Below are positions 61,287-64,000 of a stretch of DNA of 64,000 bases, piece after piece; position 1 is the first letter of the stretch; each line of letters opens with the position of its first letter. The notes under the pieces are model-generated. The model saw only the letters and a list, made by a program, of their open reading frames with translations, did no database searches and was not told the origin of the DNA. The stretch is from contig NZ_CP073714.1 of the NCBI RefSeq assembly GCF_023101145.1, forward strand, positions 1,054,001 through 1,118,000, read 5' to 3'. The position numbers and the translations under genes were made by a program. The stretch is from Paenibacillus pabuli (GTDB lineage: Bacteria > Bacillota > Bacilli > Paenibacillales > Paenibacillaceae).

Positions 61287-63443
61287 CTATTGCCAGTCTA
61301 CTGTCACGGTTGCGGTTCCACTGGTCGGAGTGGTGAAGGTATGATTGTTGCCATTTTCCCACGTGATGGTAGAGCCGTTCTTTTTGAAAAACTTGAATTC
61401 AAGGTTCGTTCCGGCTGGAACGCTAACGTCGTAATACCAGGTCGGATAGGAATAAATCACCTGATTGAACGCTGGACCAATGGCCAGAGGACCTGTGGAC
61501 CAGTTGCCCAGCTCCGCAACATTACCTGTCAGATACAGATTTTGTCCCAGTGTGGTGGATGCGTTGTTAATGACAAAACGGACGGAAACCTGATTGCCAC
61601 TAAGAATCGTGAAATTGTTATAAGTGTTGCTGTTGACTCCGCCGGCTGCGACTTTAACGGCATAGTTGCCCGCGGCAACAGCAGGGATGGTCACTTTGAT
61701 CTGAGTATCTTCCCAGGATGTAATGGCTGAACCCGTCACAGCGGTTGTACCGAAATAGACCGTGCCTTTGGTCGTACCAAATCCGCGACCATCAATGGTA
61801 ACAGTATTGCCTGCTTTACCCATGGTTGGGCCCACGTGTCCGATGGTTGGCGTTGTGGTATTGGCTGTGTACTGCCAGACCGCTGTGGCTCCTGCAGCAA
61901 GTGTGAAGGCAGAGACGTTTCCTCCTGTGGAGGTAATGTTATTACCGTTTAGCGCACCTGCAAGTACATCGTTGTAAGTTCCAGAAGGGAGCGATGTAGT
62001 AAGGCCGCTAATGGAAGTGGAATTCGAAAGATTGCGGTTAACCGCTACGACGGCAACATTGTTGCCAAATTTACGTTCATACACATACACATCATCGTTA
62101 ATCCAGCGCTGCTGGGTAGTTCCGTAAGCGATAGCTGGATTGGTTTTGCGTAATGGTGCCAGTTTGCTGATGACGTTAAAGGCGGTCGTTGTTTTGGAGA
62201 AAGAAGGCATTTTGGCACGATTGTCCGGGTCGCCGTTACCTGTCATATACTGCTCAGTGCCATAATAGATGGCCGGTACGCCCCGTGAAGTAAGAGTAAA
62301 TGCAAGAGCTTGTTCCAACCGACGGTTGTTAACGGCACTTGTTTTGAATCGATCCATGTCATGGTTGTCAATGAAAGTCACCTGGTCACTCACATGGGCA
62401 TAATCAGCGGCAGTGCTGGTGATCATGGAATCCAGGGCAACCATCGTGGATGTGTTATCACGGAACACATTACGTACTGCATTGTTGAAACGGAAGTCGA
62501 GCAGGCTCATGCCGGATTGGTTGGCAAAGTTGGTGTTGTCCGCGTCCGAAGCCGAAGAACCCAGGAACCATTCACCGAAGGTGAATACCGGTTTGTGGCT
62601 GTAGATGGAAGACATCCAGTTTTTTTGCCAGCCCAGTGGCATATGCTTGACTGCATCCACACGAATTCCGTCAATGCCCATATCGAGCCAGAGCTTGATG
62701 GCATCCTTGAAGTAGGTGTCAATGGTGCTGTTATTGTGATTCAGGTCAGCGAGATCATAGAGGTTTTTGTAGATGCCGTTCTCCAGCGTGGAGAAGTCGG
62801 AGCCGCCATTGTGGTGGAAGTATTTGTTTGTGTCGTTGGTGTATCCGCCGACGAGTGTGCCATTATCGTATAACTTTCCATTCTCTGCAAACGAGGTGTC
62901 GGTTTCCATGGCAGGAGAGGTATGGTTGGGAGCAAAATCAATGATGACTTTGATGCCCTTGGCATGGGCAGTATCGATCAGGTTCTGAAAATCAGCCATC
63001 GTACCGAAAGCCGGATTGGTCTTCTTGAAGTCACGTGCCCAGTATCCGTGATAGGCCGTGTTGTTGACACCGGAGTAGTTGATCAGCGAGTATATGTTCT
63101 CGACAGGCTGGGATATCCAGAGTGCCGTAATGCCCAGATCAGTAAAATAGTTGTCATTGATCTTATTGATTAATCCTTGCCAGTCGCCGCCGCAATAGAG
63201 CTTCAGGTTGGTACAGGAGGAATCAGAGGCCCCCCCGGTAGGATTATTCGAGGGATTGCCATCCAGGAATCGGTCGGTAAACACCTGATAAATGACATCG
63301 GTGCTGAAATTCTGTTTGTTGGTTACAGCTGTATCCGCATCTGCAAAAACGGAAGCCGATGGCAAAAACGGCAGTGCACTTCCGGCCAGCAAGCTGAGGG
63401 TCAGCGTTGTACTGAGCATAATTCGCTTGGTCCAATTAAACAT
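61287..63443 (-). CDS. cgt: Secreted cyclodextrin glucanotransferase (GH13) with CBM20
   Basis: 718 residues. Signal peptide to about residue 34 (SASVFADA). The enzyme has the full five-domain CGTase plan: domains A/B with the catalytic triad D263 (GIRVDAVKH), E291 (FTFGEWFLG) and D362 (FIDNHDMDR); domain C; domain D, an IPT/TIG fold ([19 protein letters not shown]) from about 525; and domain E, a starch-binding CBM20 from about 615 ([14 protein letters not shown]). The domain E end is typical ([10 protein letters not shown]). CGTases turn starch into cyclodextrins and also disproportionate oligosaccharides. The MdxEFG importer and LacI regulator next to it are suited to take up the products. 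Start ATG 63443 with AGGGTGG. Confidence 0.95.
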   Translation of the reverse strand: MFNWTKRIMLSTTLTLSLLAGSALPFLPSASVFADADTAVTNKQNFSTDVIYQVFTDRFLDGNPSNNPTGGASDSSCTNLKLYCGGDWQGLINKINDNYFTDLGITALWISQPVENIYSLINYSGVNNTAYHGYWARDFKKTNPAFGTMADFQNLIDTAHAKGIKVIIDFAPNHTSPAMETDTSFAENGKLYDNGTLVGGYTNDTNKYFHHNGGSDFSTLENGIYKNLYDLADLNHNNSTIDTYFKDAIKLWLDMGIDGIRVDAVKHMPLGWQKNWMSSIYSHKPVFTFGEWFLGSSASDADNTNFANQSGMSLLDFRFNNAVRNVFRDNTSTMVALDSMITSTAADYAHVSDQVTFIDNHDMDRFKTSAVNNRRLEQALAFTLTSRGVPAIYYGTEQYMTGNGDPDNRAKMPSFSKTTTAFNVISKLAPLRKTNPAIAYGTTQQRWINDDVYVYERKFGNNVAVVAVNRNLSNSTSISGLTTSLPSGTYNDVLAGALNGNNITSTGGNVSAFTLAAGATAVWQYTANTTTPTIGHVGPTMGKAGNTVTIDGRGFGTTKGTVYFGTTAVTGSAITSWEDTQIKVTIPAVAAGNYAVKVAAGGVNSNTYNNFTILSGNQVSVRFVINNASTTLGQNLYLTGNVAELGNWSTGPLAIGPAFNQVIYSYPTWYYDVSVPAGTNLEFKFFKKNGSTITWENGNNHTFTTPTSGTATVTVDWQ

Positions 63444-63531
63444 GGTAATCCACCCTTCGTGTATTATATAAATTGAACTAAAGAATATTTACACTTACCA
63501 CTCCGATGACAGAACAACCTTCCGACCGCTG

Positions 63532-63640
63532 TTATCCCCAGATTTTTTTGAATCCCTCTTCAAAGGGAAAAATCCGGGGATAAAGGCGAAGCGTATGCTT
63601 CCGATGCAGCTTTCCTTCAGAAAGCTTGTAGCTCCACTTC
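63532..63640 (-). other. Structured 5' leader of the CGTase gene
   Basis: Three hairpins in a row. At 63532-63583, TTATCCCC...GATTTTT pairs with AAATC...GGGGATAA, inner TCCCT/AGGGA. At about 63588-63602, GAAGC/GCTTC. At about 63619-63637, AGCTTTC/GAAAGCT. No riboswitch class was recognised. They lie in the probable untranslated leader 90-200 bases before the start codon and could stabilise this highly expressed mRNA. Confidence 0.5.
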
Positions 63641-63720
63641 TTCAGGTTATTTCTGTCCTCTCCGTCCTTGTGTAAATGTTTAGTTCGATTTATATAGATT
63701 TGTAATCTCTTTCTTGATTA

Positions 63721-63734
63721 GAAAAGCGCTTTCA
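63721..63734 (-). promoter_or_regulatory. Probable cre (CcpA) site upstream of CGTase
   Basis: The minus strand reads TGAAAGCGCTTTTC, close to the Bacillus cre consensus around the AGCGCT core. It lies about 280 bp before the CGTase start, upstream of a TATATAAAT box at about 63690. Glucose repression of the gene is expected. Confidence 0.55.
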
Positions 63735-63785
63735 AATCAGGCGTTGACAGGTTTTCTTAACGATATCCCCTCCTTATGAATGCCA

Positions 63786-63823
63786 ACAACCCCGGCACCT
63801 CCTGCTGGAGTTACCGGGGTTGT
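63786..63823. terminator. Strong inverted repeat near the window end
   Basis: ACAACCCCGG pairs with CCGGGGTTGT, inner CTCC/GGAG, loop TGCT. T-runs are weak on both sides. It probably ends a gene lying beyond the window, insulating the CGTase promoter. Bases 63824-64000 are AT-rich and contain no visible gene. Confidence 0.6.
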
Positions 63824-64000
63824 CCTAAACCGAATGGGTTTAAAAGCATGGCCCTCTAGTTATGATCACAAGGTTATGATAATTAAATAATGGTTGGGTT
63901 GTCAATAATTTTTTCCTGAGCATTTTTTTTCTATTTCTATATTTACAAACAAGCCTCAACGGATTTAAACTATTCGCAGACCCACCAATATAAGGGCTAT

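Overview
The window looks like chromosomal DNA of a Paenibacillus-type Gram-positive bacterium. Strong GGAGG ribosome-binding sites, SLH-domain surface anchoring, a cyclodextrin glucanotransferase very close in sequence to the Bacillus circulans/Paenibacillus macerans enzymes, a DhaK-DhaL fusion, an MdxEFG-type maltodextrin importer and many carbohydrate-active enzymes all point that way. No rRNA, tRNA, CRISPR array, prophage or intact insertion sequence was found.

Layout. 1-2.5 kb: 3' part of a large DUF4132-type gene. 3.2-7.5 kb: two secreted or anchored glycosidases (GH3 with PA14; GH30). 7.7-11.5 kb: a GNAT enzyme, a frameshifted WXG100-type gene, an FNT channel and a four-gene operon with an Im9-like small protein and a HEAT-repeat protein. 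11.6-14.8 kb: YogA-like oxidoreductase, LysR regulator and threonine-aldolase-like enzyme. 14.9-19.1 kb: glycerol module (PocR/AraC regulator diverging from gldA and dhaKL). 19.1-26 kb: TetR/ketopantoate-reductase-like pair, AlaX editing protein, DUF1963-like protein and GNATs, flanked by two inverted copies of a 195-bp intergenic repeat. 26.3-27.7 kb: amino-acid permease.

28-37.8 kb is the most unusual region. A 7TM double-kinase hybrid sensor and a REC-BTAD regulator are followed by a secreted 14-repeat protein ending in a dockerin and, 4 bp later, an SLH-anchored protein with two cohesin-like domains. This reads as a compact cell-surface cohesin-dockerin system with its own sensory system next door. 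38-47 kb: chemoreceptor, frameshifted LysR gene beside a butanediol dehydrogenase, AraC regulator diverging from a GH127/GH146-type arabinofuranosidase, and a Uma2 gene broken at a 12-T tract. 47-51 kb: operon of a membrane coiled-coil protein, a substrate-binding/VWA fusion and TelA. 51-54.6 kb: DUF1275 protein, bicupin oxalate decarboxylase, and a TetR/SDR pair.

54.7-64 kb: starch/cyclodextrin module. A LacI regulator with several AAACGTTT-centred operators, the mdxEFG importer with promoter and overlapping cre site, an MFS exporter, and a convergent secreted CGTase with a structured leader and its own cre-like site. CGTase would convert starch outside the cell and MdxEFG would import the products; the transport ATPase is not in the window.

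Three genes (WXG100 type, LysR, Uma2) are broken by single frameshifts. These could be real decay, slippage or sequencing errors and need read-level checking. All functional statements come from reading motifs; no database search was possible.
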